From assembly GCF_000149955.1 (NCBI RefSeq), contig NC_030995.1:2187453-2251452 (forward strand): a DNA stretch of 64,000 bases, read 5' to 3'. This stretch comes from Fusarium oxysporum f. sp. lycopersici 4287 (lineage: Eukaryota; Ascomycota; Sordariomycetes; Hypocreales; Nectriaceae). Both the position numbers and the translations under genes were made by a program. Under the pieces are notes generated by a model. That model did no database searches. It had not been told where the DNA came from and saw only the letters and a program-made list of their open reading frames with translations. This document shows, one piece after another, positions 11,686-23,104 of the stretch (position 1 is its first letter; the number at the start of each line of letters is the position of its first letter).

Positions 11686-13248
11686 TTAGTAGCCGCCCTT
11701 CTTGCAGGCTCCCTTGTGCTGGTCCCAGTACCAGCCATGCTTGCAGCTGCAAGTCTTGGACTTCTTGTCATAGACCTGGCCGTGCTTCTTGCAGACGCAG
11801 CCGCCGTACTTGTACTCGGCGTCCTCGCCGCAGTCGTAGGCGCACTTGTGTCCGTCCCAGCTCAGGTCCTTGGGGCACTTGCACGACTTGCTCCAGCGGT
11901 CGTAGTACTGGCCCTTAGGGCACGAGCACTTGCCGTACTGCTCGATCTGTCCCTTGGGACAGACGCACTTCCACTGGTCCTTATCGAAGTACTGACCGTC
12001 GGAGCACTTGGGAATACACTTGCCGTACTTCCACTCAGTTCCCTTGGGGCATTCGCACTTATGAGACCACTTGTTGAAGGTCTGGCCCTTGGGGCACTTA
12101 GGGACACACTTTCCATATTCAAGCTTGAAGCCATCTTTGCAAACACATTTGCCATACTCCTCAACCTGGTTCTCGGGGCAGACACACTTGCCGTACTTCC
12201 AAGATGTGCCAGCAGGGCAGACACACTTCCACTGGTCCTTGTCGAAGTACTGACCGTGGGGGCACTTGGGAATACACTTGCCGTACTTCCACTCAGTTCC
12301 CTTGGGGCATTCGCACTTGTGAGACCACTTGTTGTACTCCTGTCCCTTGGGGCAGTGCTTCACGCATTTGCCGTACTTCCAAGATGTGCCAGCAGGGCAG
12401 ACACACTTCCACTGGTGCTTATCGAAGTACTGACCGTCGGGGCACTTGGGAATACACTTGCCGTACTTCCACTCAGTTCCCTTGGGGCATTCGCACTTGT
12501 GAGACCACTTGTTGTACTCCTGTCCCTTGGGGCAGTGCTTCACGCATTTGCCGTACTTCCAAGATGTGCCAGCAGGGCAGACACACTTCCACTGGTGCTT
12601 ATCGAAGTACTGACCGTCGGGGCACTTGGGAATACACTTGCCGTACTTCCACTCAGTTCCCTTGGGGCAGACGCACTTCTGAGACCACTTGTTGTACTAC
12701 TGACCGTGGGGGCAGTGCTTCACGCATTTGCCGTACTTCCAAGATGTGCCAGCAGGGCAGACACACTTCCACTGGTGCTTATCGAAGTACTGACCGTCGG
12801 GGCACTTGGGAATACACTTGCCGTACTTCCACTCAGTTCCCTTGGGGCAGACGCACTTCCACTGGTCCTTATCGAAGTACTGACCGTGGGGGCACTTGGG
12901 AATACACTTGCCGTACTTCCACTCAGTGCCATGGGGACACTCGCACTTCCTGGAGTGAGGGTTGTAGACCTGAGGCTTGTGGCAAGAGGGCTTGTTAGGC
13001 ACGCATTTGCCGTACTCCCAGGTTGTACCCTTGGGGCAGACACACTTCTTGCCGTCCCAGGTGAGCTGCTTGTCGTTGCAGACACACTTGCCGTAGACTT
13101 CCTTGGCGTCATGGCCACAGTCCCAGCGCTGGACAAGAGCGTCGGAGTCATCCCGAGCCTCAAGACCGAAGTCGTTGTCGGCATCAGGGAGAGCCTTGAC
13201 CGAGACGGTCAGGGCGAAAAGATTGATGAGGAGGTACTTGATATGCAT
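11686..13248 (-). CDS. Secreted cysteine-rich tandem-repeat protein, interrupted by an in-frame TAG
   Basis: One continuous minus-strand frame of 521 codons, apart from a TAG at 12697-12699 (codon 184). I start at 13248, where MHIKYLLINLFALTVSVKA makes a clean signal peptide; an upstream in-frame Met at 13275 is possible. A short acidic segment ending LEAR precedes the mature part. The rest is repeats of about 30 residues with the pattern C-x-C-P-x-G-T-x-W-x-YGKC-x-x-x-C-P-x-GQ-(Y/F)-x-K-x-x-W-K. No catalytic motif is seen. Disulfide-rich, Trp/Tyr/Lys-rich repeats suggest a surface, wall or adhesion role, which is inference. The stop would leave a 183-residue secreted fragment. It may be a real truncation, an allele, or an assembly error inside the repeats. 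The antisense open frame is a composition shadow. Confidence 0.75.
12259..12859 (-). repeat. 180-bp tandem repeats (60 codons, two 30-residue modules each)
   Basis: Positions 12259-12489 and 12439-12669 are identical at an offset of 180 bases, and about 12527-12679 is again identical to 12707-12859. Each unit encodes one K-x-C-x-K-HCPKGQEYNKWSHK-type module and one IPKCPDGQYFDKHQWK-type module. Divergent copies flank the core on both sides (11700-12250 and 12860-13060). The near-zero divergence of core units implies recent duplication or gene conversion. Confidence 0.9.
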
Positions 13249-16200
13249 GATAGGCAACTGCAGGCCTTTCAGCAACGAAAGTGGTTTGGGGTGATAACGA
13301 AAGAAGGTGAGCGAGTGAAGGAGGAGGTCAGTCGAGTTGAGAGACCAGTGCCTTTCTTGACTTGAGAGTGAGGAGACAGAAACGGATTTGGTGGGGAGAT
13401 CATGAGGTTTAAATAGGAGATGTCTGACTACAGAGGGAATACGAGATCTTGATGGTTAGGTGCCCATCCTTGGTCAAGATGATCCCAGCATCCAGATAGG
13501 AAGTCAGCTCATGCTACTTTGGGAAGCATGATGCTCCAATGCAATAGTTCCAAAGCTAAATTCTCTCTTAGACCGGATCCTCCTCTCGCAGTGTGACATG
13601 CATGCCAGAGCCAGCCTCAACTGTGGATGCCAGCTGTCGGGCTTAGGGGGTTGCATATGCCACGCCCGAGGAACAGGGAAGACAGACACAGAAGGACAGG
13701 GGGGCGAGAAGGCTGGGTTGGGTACAAACCATCACAGCTCGGGACATAGAGCAGGTCCAACATTATGCTTACTTGTTGCAACGTGAAGGCGGAGCCAAGA
13801 TTTGATAGCGACAACTCAATCCATGTTAGTGTTTTGTGCCATGATTTCTAATTATGTCCCGTCTGCGTCTCCTAGGACCGTAGACCAGGCTTCAGTGACA
13901 TGCTGGATTATCTCCGTGATTCGACGGTCGGCTGAATCCATCACATAACGGAGAGCGACGAGCCGAATGGGTGCCCATGTTCTGGTGTTCCCATACATGT
14001 GAGTGTAAGGATTTGGTAATGACAGCTGTGACGCAACAAGGCGTTTTCCATGCCCAGTGGATGCGCTGGCTGCAGGTGGCAGCATCACACCGATCGAGGA
14101 ATACGAGGTCCTGCAGTTGCAGATGGTGTTGAAGCTGCAACATCTCGTTGGAGGAGAGGCTCAACTGAGGGCATCCCCCACACAGCAACACCAGCACTAA
14201 AGCTAAAGAGTGACCGTAAGGCTGGCTAATGCAGGTTGATGGATTATTCCTAGGTCTCACACATGGACAACTCACCAGGGGAAAAGGAAAGAAACACGAT
14301 CAAGAGGTGAGGTTGGGTGAGACAAGCATTGATCCCTGTCAGGGCCTGGATGTCTCGGAGCCGCGATCTAGGACTATTTTTTCCCGTATTTTTGCCAACG
14401 AGCTGAGTCCCAGGCACAAACAAGCGTATGCGCGCGGAGGTACATAGATCCGAAACTCATCAATTGGCCAAGCTCGCCAAGTGTGAAAACCCGATCTTGT
14501 AAAATACGAGGCCCCGGAAAAGGGGGCATTCACATACGAGGAGTGCATTGATTGGTAGACAGAGCAGCCACGCACGGGTGAAACAGAACAGCACCTTGTA
14601 GCTTGTTGGTAAATATAGCCAGAGCTGCAGCCACAGAGAAACATGTCATTGCTGCGAGGGGTCGGCACCAGTCAGAGAGGGGCAAGAAAGCATGCAGCCA
14701 CATTTTCCTGGTATTGGGTGGTGGTCCACCTAAAGAGGGGGAAATGCGATATCGACCGACCGTTCCGTCTCCGACAACCGATGGAGGGTGAGGGGACCTT
14801 GTATTCATTCAAGAAACATCGGAAGATGATGGAAACAACTGGATATGGCGATATGCAAGGGATGTTTGCTCTGCTCTGCCGATCTTCTTCTCAGACCTTG
14901 ACCAGATCACTCGTCTCGCTTCGTTTCGTTTCATCGACCCCGCCCGAGGATCCGATGCAACAAGTGAACAAAACATCGTGTCGCTTCAATAGTGGCCGCC
15001 AACTCAACTCATGCGAATTACAGTTCAAGTCCTTGACAGGGGACCCTTGTTCTCCAAAAGCTTAGGTCCACAAGCTCGATCGCGGGGACAGTCTTGGCCT
15101 GGTTTTAGCTTATTGCTGATCATGATTTCGAGACCGTGGATCGCGTATCTTATTGGCTGTTCTTGTGCAGACACGGGAAATCTATTCTTGCCAACGTGCA
15201 GAACTCCTTGACTAATTCTCTCTCGGTTAGAACCGTTGTGATCGTTTTTGTTTCTCGGGTATTTTTAACTTCGGTAGTCTCTGTTCACTTTCTTACCCAT
15301 GACGGCGATTGTCTCAAACTCGATTGAACTCACGATGCGATATGCCAAGCTTGGGGTCAGCAGATTTCATCGAATAATCGTGACGTTTCAGGCCGCTGCG
15401 GGGAAAACAAATCCTGATTCATGTCACACTTTCAATCGCTACAGCCAAGCTGGGCTGGCTAAATCTCACCTGCAGCTCTAGCATCAGGAGAGAGAAAAGC
15501 TCATCAAGAAATTATCACGGCACGAGGAATAGAGTTTTCCGCCGCTTATTTGCGGGGAATCAACCTGGCCTGGGAAAAACTATCCGCCCGTTTGTGACGA
15601 TCCAGGGCTCCATGGCTCTCGATTGGTCCCCCAGAACACGAGAGGCTGCCCCCCCTGTAATTTTTGCTTTAACGAGGTCTTGTTAATGTTTGGTAACTCT
15701 ATTTAACGCCTGCAGACAACAGCTGTTTTGCCACAACTGTAGAATCCTTGGCTATACATCTCAGCTGATGACGGCCGCTGTGAGTTGTTTTTTTTTACGG
15801 CTGATTCTCTCTTTTTCACGGCTGAACGTGTAATCCATGTAGAGCTCAAAGGATGATGCTTGTTTCTTGAGGTCCGAGCGAGGCTTGTTTCCTGCAATGT
15901 CATGTTTATCACTAACCTCTATGGCAATTGACTTTTCAGCTCAGTGTTGCTTTTTTTACATGGCGTTCTGTTTTTATCACGGCACTATCAGGTCATTAAC
16001 TGGCAGATACGTCGTGTAACTGTTTACCCGCCGTCATCCATTCTAGCTACAGGAGTAATCACACAAGTCCATTGCTCTTAGAAAACGCCTGATCTGCAGT
16101 CAGACTCTCTCAACATATTGCCTGAAATCGACACGACCCATGTGTAGTAAGCATCTTACGGCATTGTCCAATGACTGTGTTGCCCTAACGTAAGCCCATC

Positions 16201-18320
16201 TGAGCTACTCCTCCAACAGAATTATATCCATGCCGTCATTATACCCCCCGACATCCGATGCATTACAGCACAGCATGCCTTTAGTAGATGTATCTTTCAC
16301 CGTCCTTCTGCATGCTGACCCAAGTCTTACAACATTGGTAGCTGAGAAAAGCCACCAGAGTGCGGATTCACCGGATGGGAGGGAAAGGTGTTGTGTCACA
16401 TCGGGTAAGCAAGCCTTCAATACTCTATTCTATCGGGCCTCAAGTATCATTGACTTGAGGCTGGAGATTTAGGGTATTAAGCTATGCCCCGAGATTTTGT
16501 CTGGCAGGTTCACTTGAGAGCCTTGCGGCTTAGAGTTTGGCGATACGAGGCTCGGAGTTTACCCTATGTGATCCATTTAATGGGATTTTCCTTGGACGAT
16601 AATTGTTTACCAAAGGTCGACTTCGTATAATCTTCGTGATCATGACGCCCAGGTAACACTGAACTGACACTGGCAGTTGACACAGAGTCCATCTACCGTC
16701 TGTACCATTTTTCTACGGTGGAAGATGTTGACAATTGATTGAAATTCGAGCCTTGCATGCTGGTTGCAACACGCCCAAAAGAAGTCCGCCACCAATTCAA
16801 TCCCTCACCAGTCGTAAACAATGCACTTCATCCCAAGCTGCTTCTCAGAGGTGCTTTTGGCAACTCAATTGAGACGTCGTCGCTTTACGCACTGATCAGC
16901 ATTCCAGTAGAAGCGCGTTCCTGATTGCTTGACTAGCGTGATTGCGCCTCAGGCATGACTGGCGGTGGCGCCAAACCCTCTAGCCACTGCTCACGGTTCC
17001 CGCATTCCAGTCGTCCCAGCTATCGGGTCAATGGCAGGAAATACGAGGCCGAATTGAGGAGGTGATTGCCATATGGAGACGGTTTAAACCTTTGGCTTGG
17101 TAGCAGTTGACTTTTATGGATGTCTTGTGATCATAGTCCTAGAGTTTAATTCTTGAGAGTTTGCGGTAAGGTAATTGCCGTTGCACTGGTCACGATGGAG
17201 ATTTGCGGGCGGAGATGGCTTCTTTTGTGATTTCTCCGCTTGCTGACGGGACTTAACCCAAGTCTAACAAAAGTCGTTCCTTGGCAAATCTTGGTATGAA
17301 ACTTCTTAAGGGATCTCATTTTCCCGAGTCGGCGGCTTACAATTGCCCTCCGTATTATGTGTTCGGTGAATAATGTCTGAATTCGTCACTGAGGCAGTTT
17401 AGGAATATCTCTAAGTAAGGTAGCTTGCACTTCATGGCTAGCTTTTCCTACCAACATCCCCAACCGCTGGTTGTTGCACCAGCATCCTGTATATGGGTAT
17501 GTTAGCTTCTTCTCTATCAGTCTACAGCAAGGCTGTTTCTCTGAGCCCCAACACCGCTTATTAATACCCGAAGCTCTCAGGATGGAGCTCTGGATACAGC
17601 CATCTTACAAATGTCTTGCAACAATGTCCCCAGAATATATCTACATGGTTTATTTAATGCTTTATTCTCGGTTTAACCTCCATTGCTATCAACATCTATT
17701 CATACTGCTTCTCATCCTTCTTGAACAGTCCAGAATGTGGCACATATCCATTTCCCCGTTAACTTCAATATCATGCACGCCACTCATATCTGCAAGATTT
17801 GAGTGGACCGCGTCAAATTCTCCGAGTCTGTGCCTCATCTATAGGGTGACAGCTACGTAAGATGGTGTCGTATATACACATACCGAGGGCGTAGAGACAG
17901 AAGACGGGCTGCCTCCTAAGGCACGTATGATTTACAGCATGTAAAGGTTTCTCTTTACTTTTTGGACGTGTGAATGGTGTTGAGACTGACAAGCAGCCAT
18001 CAAAAAGTCTTCAATAATTCTCCAACTTGTTATAGTAAGACTGACAAGCTGCATGAGACTTTCGATACTACGAGGCAATTTCTTAGTGCCGACGGAACTT
18101 TATGTCTTTTTTCAAAGCTGCAGTCCCTTGGCAAAGAATATATATCTTCATTACTATCTGAGACAAAATGAAGTCTCGATGCCTACAGATAACGGCGTAA
18201 CATCAAAATCAGTTCTTATCTCTGATAATATGCTGTGATACCCCACGCCATATCCTCACATACGTACTGATAGTCCTACCCAAAAAGTAAGCTTAATTGG
18301 ACAATCTCACCTTGCGACAT
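13249..18320. other. 5-kb gene-poor region upstream of the repeat-protein gene
   Basis: No open frame longer than about 140 codons and none with recognisable domains. The repeat-protein promoter is at the left end, with a TATTTAAA-like box on the minus strand near 13408-13416. The octamer ATACGAGG recurs at 14101, 14504, 14534, 16543 and 17041, always on the plus strand. A T-rich ACGGCTGA pair lies at 15790-15830. It may hold a long regulatory region, a non-coding transcript or decayed sequence. Confidence 0.5.
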
Positions 18321-18698
18321 TCATCCATTGATGGCGCCATCTGAAGTACTGTGGTAGATGCATTGGGCGTGCGTCAAAGATGGAGTGCAATCGCTTTCAC
18401 TAGCAAGATCTCGCATATGCGGTAGGCTTCGATCTCTGCACATAGCGCCTTTTTTATGGTGTGTTCGAGAAGGCTTCGGTGCTTCAATAGTTGAAGCGGC
18501 ATTGCATGCGTGGACTGCAACCTTGCTGGGTTGAAGGATGCAGAAGGCGTTGATGGCGACATTTGAGCTGAGATAACGCCATAGGGGTCCAGAGGTTGGT
18601 GCGGCGTGGCTGATCGGTGAGTTAGACCAGTCATCTGAGAGAGCGACGATCCGAAACGCCAAATCTAGTCTTTTGATAGTCGCTTCGTCGTTTGCCAA
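18321..18698 (-). CDS. Hypothetical small ORF, doubtful
   Basis: A 125-codon open frame starting MANDEATIKRLDLAFRIVAL. The first 55 residues look protein-like (amphipathic start, moderate hydrophobicity), while the latter half is Ser/His/Pro-rich and low in structure, so it may be the first exon of an unrecognised gene or chance. I recognise no family. The upstream 560 bp up to the LPMO gene hold nothing clear. Confidence 0.18.
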   Translation of the reverse strand: MANDEATIKRLDLAFRIVALSDDWSNSPISHAAPTSGPLWRYLSSNVAINAFCILQPSKVAVHACNAASTIEAPKPSRTHHKKGAMCRDRSLPHMRDLASESDCTPSLTHAQCIYHSTSDGAING

Positions 18699-19259
18699 GG
18701 ATAAGTATTAGGACCGAAAAGAGCCAGGTCAGTTTGATAGGGTTCAAAGAGAAATTTAAAGTGTCAATTGTAGCTCTTTCATATCGGAACTGCAGATATA
18801 TTTAATGGAACTCGGCAAAATCTTGGTAGTCAGTACTAGAGTTTTGCCTTGAATGAATGGAGGGAATATGTTTTTGATGAATTGACTTGATGATCTCTGA
18901 TGATTGTATTGCTGGTGTTGAGATTTGAGAGAGTGTATTGTGGCTGCGTTGAAGAGGCACTTCGTGGCGGTGACGTTGCGAGCCACAGCAGAGACAAAAC
19001 TCGCGGTCGGGGATCATCAACCGTCAAGACAGTCTCATATCATGCGGTGTAAAAGCCATCAGAGGCCCAGAATCATTCACAGCCACGAGGAATATGTCAC
19101 AAAGTGCAGAGTCTTTCATCTGTTCACACGTCAATTGCTATATGTATACGTGATTCAATCACTATGTACAAAGAAGTTTTACGTGGGATCCAGTAATGAT
19201 CCATCATTCCATCCACGCAAAGGTCAGAAACTCAATCATCCATCTCATACTAACTCAGC

Positions 19260-20333
19260 TTAGTGCTTGAGAGCACGCTTAGCCTTAAGAGCTCGCTTAG
19301 CGGCGCGCTTGGCCTTGCACTTGCCACCAGTAGAAGGAGCCTTGGTGGCAACGGGGGCAGAGGTCTCGGCGGGCTGCTCGACGGGAGCCTCAGTGGGGGT
19401 AGCAGCGCTGGCAGCCTCAGTGGTAGCAGGGGCAGAAGCAGCGGGAGCATCGGTAGCAGGAGAAGAGGCAACAGGAGCCTCAGTGGCAGGAGCATCGCTA
19501 GCAACGGGGGCAGCGCTGCCAGAACCAGAGCCGGAGTCGGAACCCTTGTCATTGGTGCAGTCACCGTCGCTAGCCTGGCCAGCAAAGTTGGGAGTGTGAT
19601 CCTCACAGCCGCTGGGCCAGACCTTGGGGCCAGGAGCAGTGTAGTTGGTGACGGGAGGGTAGTAGATGCTGAGGAGCAGACCAGGGTCGGTGGCGGTGTA
19701 AGCACCAGGGAGAGACACGACGGGAGAAGGCTTGCCAGCACCGGTACCATCAACGGTGAGCTGAGCGCAGCCAATGTAGAACTGGGCACCGTTCTTCTCA
19801 CCAGCGCCGTGAAGACCAACGTGCTCAGCGCGCATGAGGTAAGTACCCTTGGGAGTCTCCTTGGGAAGAGTAAAGGTGAAGTTGGTGATACCATTGGACT
19901 GGCCGTTCATGTAGTTGGCCCACTCAATGCCGTTCTCACCAATCGTCTTCCAGGTCATCTCGTAGACCTTGAACCAGTCGCCGTCACCGAGGTAGTCAGA
20001 GGCCTCAGTGCCATCAGGGGCCTTGCTCAAGTAGACGGCGAGAGGACCGGGGTGGCCCATGTCGTTGGCGACAGTGAAACCAACCTCATCACCGGGAGAA
20101 ACAGCGTGAGTCTTGGTAGCAGCGCGGATATCCTTGTCGAGACCGCCAGCATTGCAGATGATGTCCTTAGAGGTGACGTCGGTGATGGGACTGTTGTTGT
20201 TGGTGGTCTTGCGGACATACTCATAAGGCTCGGTGACCTTGCCGTTGACGATGAGAGCGTCGAAGTTGTAGTGCGCGAAGGCGGTGGGGAGGGCGGCGAC
20301 GAGGGCCAGAGCGGTAGAGAAGGAGGATCGCAT
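19260..20333 (-). CDS. AA9 lytic polysaccharide monooxygenase with basic C-terminal tail
   Basis: Intronless gene for a 357-residue secreted copper enzyme that oxidatively cleaves cellulose or related glucans. Translation from 20333 gives signal peptide MRSSFSTALALVAALPTAFA and exposes His21 as the mature N-terminus, half of the histidine brace. The second brace His is in NDMGHPGPLAVY (precursor 94), and the axial Tyr with its Gln partner sits in AQFYIGCAQLTVDG. Conserved WFKVYE and YLMRAEHVGLHGAG are also present. The catalytic domain ends near residue 250. A Ser/Ala/Pro/Thr linker of about 85 residues follows, ending in a 20-residue tail with ten Lys/Arg instead of a CBM1. An in-frame Met 20 codons upstream would bury the signal peptide and is unlikely. 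The opposite-strand open frame is a shadow of Ala/Ser codons. Confidence 0.93.
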   Translation of the reverse strand: MRSSFSTALALVAALPTAFAHYNFDALIVNGKVTEPYEYVRKTTNNNSPITDVTSKDIICNAGGLDKDIRAATKTHAVSPGDEVGFTVANDMGHPGPLAVYLSKAPDGTEASDYLGDGDWFKVYEMTWKTIGENGIEWANYMNGQSNGITNFTFTLPKETPKGTYLMRAEHVGLHGAGEKNGAQFYIGCAQLTVDGTGAGKPSPVVSLPGAYTATDPGLLLSIYYPPVTNYTAPGPKVWPSGCEDHTPNFAGQASDGDCTNDKGSDSGSGSGSAAPVASDAPATEAPVASSPATDAPAASAPATTEAASAATPTEAPVEQPAETSAPVATKAPSTGGKCKAKRAAKRALKAKRALKH

Positions 20334-21241
20334 CTTGAATGTTGCTTTTAAAAAAAGGATTGATATAGTGGTAATTTTCGTAGAGTTGGACACGAAGAAT
20401 AGCTAAACCACCAGGGTCTGCAAAGAATGGAATGATCTCGTAGAGAAAAAGTGAAAAGAAAGGCGCAAGCAACAGCTGCGAAAGTAAGAATCAGATCTTT
20501 GGATGGAAAGAATGGGATGAGGAGAAGAAAGAAGAGACGGAAGCAGGAGGGAAGAGCATGCCTTTATCTAGGTAAATTGGTCTCACCGTAGAGGATCCCC
20601 TTGTTTCTCGGATGTGCACTTCATTGCTGGAATATCGGTGGATAATACGCGCCAACTGAAACTGTTCCTGACATTAGACGCCGAGGGACGATTATTGGGC
20701 CGTCACCCAATGTTTGGAGGAACTGTTTAAGGGGGTTTCGTTTGAGATTTGGTGAGTTTGGTGAGAAACCCTGTCTGTCAGTTACGCGAGACGTCTCATA
20801 TCTCGGACATCTAAGCGCTTTGGGCGATTGAGCGAGGGCATTGCGAAACTGTTTGGAGAAACAGCTGCAAACAACTTGGCGTTTCGATATAAGGTTGTTT
20901 GTAAGTGTAGTTATCTAAGATGGAATAAATCCTATATGTTTTGTAGGGTTTTTGACCATGTAAAGTCAATCGTAGATTGTAATTAATTCTCCAAACTCAA
21001 TCGATAGAGATAATCTCACAGCCTTGGCGGACTTGAAAGTTGACAGTGATTGGTGGAAATTGATGTTCACAGGGGTTCATTGCCGGATGTAACAGGTGAG
21101 TGGAGATGATCCCAGCGCCTGAAGAAACGGAACGGAACAAGTTCAGATGAACGGAAGAATTACGCAGAAGCTTGACATGGGAATAATCGGCGATAAATTC
21201 CAATCTCAGGAGTAGTCTCCTATTTACATGTGATGCTCCCC
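20334..21241. other. Intergenic: LPMO promoter and M20 peptidase 3' flank
   Basis: 908 bp. A purine-rich stretch at 20500-20560 lies on the plus strand just upstream of the LPMO gene. No gene or repeat is seen. Confidence 0.5.
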
Positions 21242-23048
21242 CTAGACATCGGCCTTGTCGAAATTACGAACAAAATCATAGTAAAACTTTGCCATGTTCA
21301 TCTGCTCGCTCATCAAAAGCCGCTCATTGACGCCGTGGATGTTGGAGAAGGACTTGAGGCTGCCGGGGCTCCACCTGTAGATGTTTTTGGAGAGATCTGA
21401 TTGGGGGGTCAGCTGGAGATCGGAATACCCTGGACTTGAGAGACTCACTGAGATAATGTCGAGTGTCGGTATTGCCCGTCATGGCTCCGGGAGCTGCAAC
21501 GACTGTCTTTGCCTCTTGTGCGAATGAATGACGTACTGTTCCTGCGAAAATATCCCAAACTGGACCGGTTGTTGGTGACTGAGGTGTTATGTATGACTTT
21601 TTCTTCGCTGCGATCGTCAAAGTACCCTTGTAATTCTGCTGCCAAAGATCACCATCCTTTTTGCATTGTCGAGAGAGATCATTAGCAGTAAGATACTCAT
21701 CATAATCTCCATCATTCTCAAAAGCTTCAACTCGGAGCTTGTGGCTTTCGGCGATATCCTTGATCAAGCCAACGATTCTGTGCTGGATGCTTCCAATGCT
21801 ATCCTGCGGCGCATACCGATGATTAACACCAAGCGTCACAAACTCTGGTAAAGCATTGATCTTTTGACCTCCGGATATAACATCAATTGCCTGCGAGGTC
21901 TGAACCATGTACTGCATATCCCGCGACAGCTTAGTCAAGAACTTCGCAACGCCTTGTAGATCTCCACCGTTAACAAGCTTAGTGAGGTCTGGAAAAACAT
22001 GGGGCGAATGCTCTGCGAAGCAAGCGAGGCATTGATGAATGGCTCCGTTCTTGGCGATTTCGGGCTTGAAGGGGTTATGTTCCAGGGTAGTAACAATCTC
22101 AGCCATTATGCCAATCGCTGTATGCGGTGTTGGCACTGAGCTATGGCCACCGACGACACTGACGTTGAACCATACGTCGAGATAACCTTTTTCGTAAACA
22201 GCAGGAAGCGCGTATAAAACATCACCCATCTTCTGCAGCCCAGCACCGCCTTCGTCAAGAATAGCAGCAATGCCATGCTCCCCATATCTCTTCTCCAGAT
22301 GTTTCGAGATATGGCCTGCTCCACGATGACCAGAGCATTCCTCATCAAATCCAAAAGCCAGAATGACCGTGCGACGCGGTTTGTAAGTCTTCTGAGACAA
22401 AAGTGCTTCTAGGGCAGACATCTGAGCTGTGATGGCTGATTTGTCGTCTGAAGCGCCGCGGCCCCAGAGATAGCCGTCTGTTTCGTTGTAGAAGGCGTCA
22501 AAGGGGGGGTGGACCCATTCGTGGAGTGTTCCGGCGGCTACGGGGACGACGTCTTGATGGCCTGCTAGAAGAATTGGCTGGAGGGATGGGTCGGAGCCTT
22601 GGAGGGTGTAGACGAGGCCGAATTTGTTGACTTTTTCGGGGGTGATGTGTTTGTGTCTGAATCTTGTTAAAATCATTATTCAGAGTGTAATTGAATTTAC
22701 TTACACGGTCGGATATGCTTTCTTTAGCATTTTTGGTATGTCATTGAATGGCTTCCATCTATCATCTGTATCCAAATCTCCCATGTCATCATAGCAGATT
22801 GAAGGGATACGGACGAGGGATTGATGCTTCTTGACCATCAACTGAAGCGCTTTCTTGCTGGAGAATAAATCATGCGAACTTTCAAGCCCGTCGTCGGAGG
22901 GGTTCAACGGGGCGGGAAGATGGCATTTCGGATTAGTGTCTGTAGTGCCAGCAACGTTGATCTTGTCATTAAGACGATGCTGCGTATCGTGAGAAAATGC
23001 AATAGTACGAGCCACGAAAATCGTGGAGACAATATCAGTGAATCTCAT
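21242..23048 (-). CDS. Carboxypeptidase S-like M20 metallopeptidase
   Basis: A 568-residue zinc peptidase of family M20, most like yeast vacuolar carboxypeptidase S. Exons are 22705-23048, 21449-22656 and 21242-21396, with GT-AG introns of 48 and 52 bases. The two-zinc site is visible: His-x-Asp in ILLAGHQDVVPV, Asp in WGRGASDDKSAI and the Glu-Glu pair in FGFDEECSGHRGAG. The C-terminal exon gives LSKNIYRWSPGS and ends with the typical MNMAKFYYDFVRNFDKADV. A short N-terminal hydrophobic segment fits a signal anchor that would deliver it to the vacuole lumen. Expected role: release of C-terminal residues from peptides in nitrogen recycling. A 223-base assembly gap lies upstream of its start, so the promoter is incomplete. 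Confidence 0.92.
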
Positions 23049-23104
23049 CTTGATGTCTTTGGACTGAGCTTGACAATCAGACCATGAGAAACACTAAACA
23101 TGGC

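Noticed and set aside
12696..12725. Intron that would remove the TAG in the repeat protein
   Set aside because: The only GT-AG pair around it (GTCAGT...TCTCAG) spans about 28 bases, too short for a fungal intron.
11716..13365. 549-codon open frame on the plus strand opposite the repeat protein
   Set aside because: Its Leu/Ala/Val-rich translation is the mirror of the Lys/Cys/Tyr codons of the repeats. The minus strand has the signal peptide and conserved Cys pattern.
14643..15065. 140-codon open frame in the gene-poor region
   Set aside because: No domain resemblance, biased Arg/Ser/Thr composition and no supporting splice sites or neighbours.
17983..18049. AGACTGACAAGC repeated 55 bases apart
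   Set aside because: Only two short copies in a region without a gene; too little to interpret.
19263..20351. 362-codon open frame on the plus strand opposite the LPMO
   Set aside because: Codon-bias shadow. The minus strand gives a complete AA9 enzyme with signal peptide and copper ligands.
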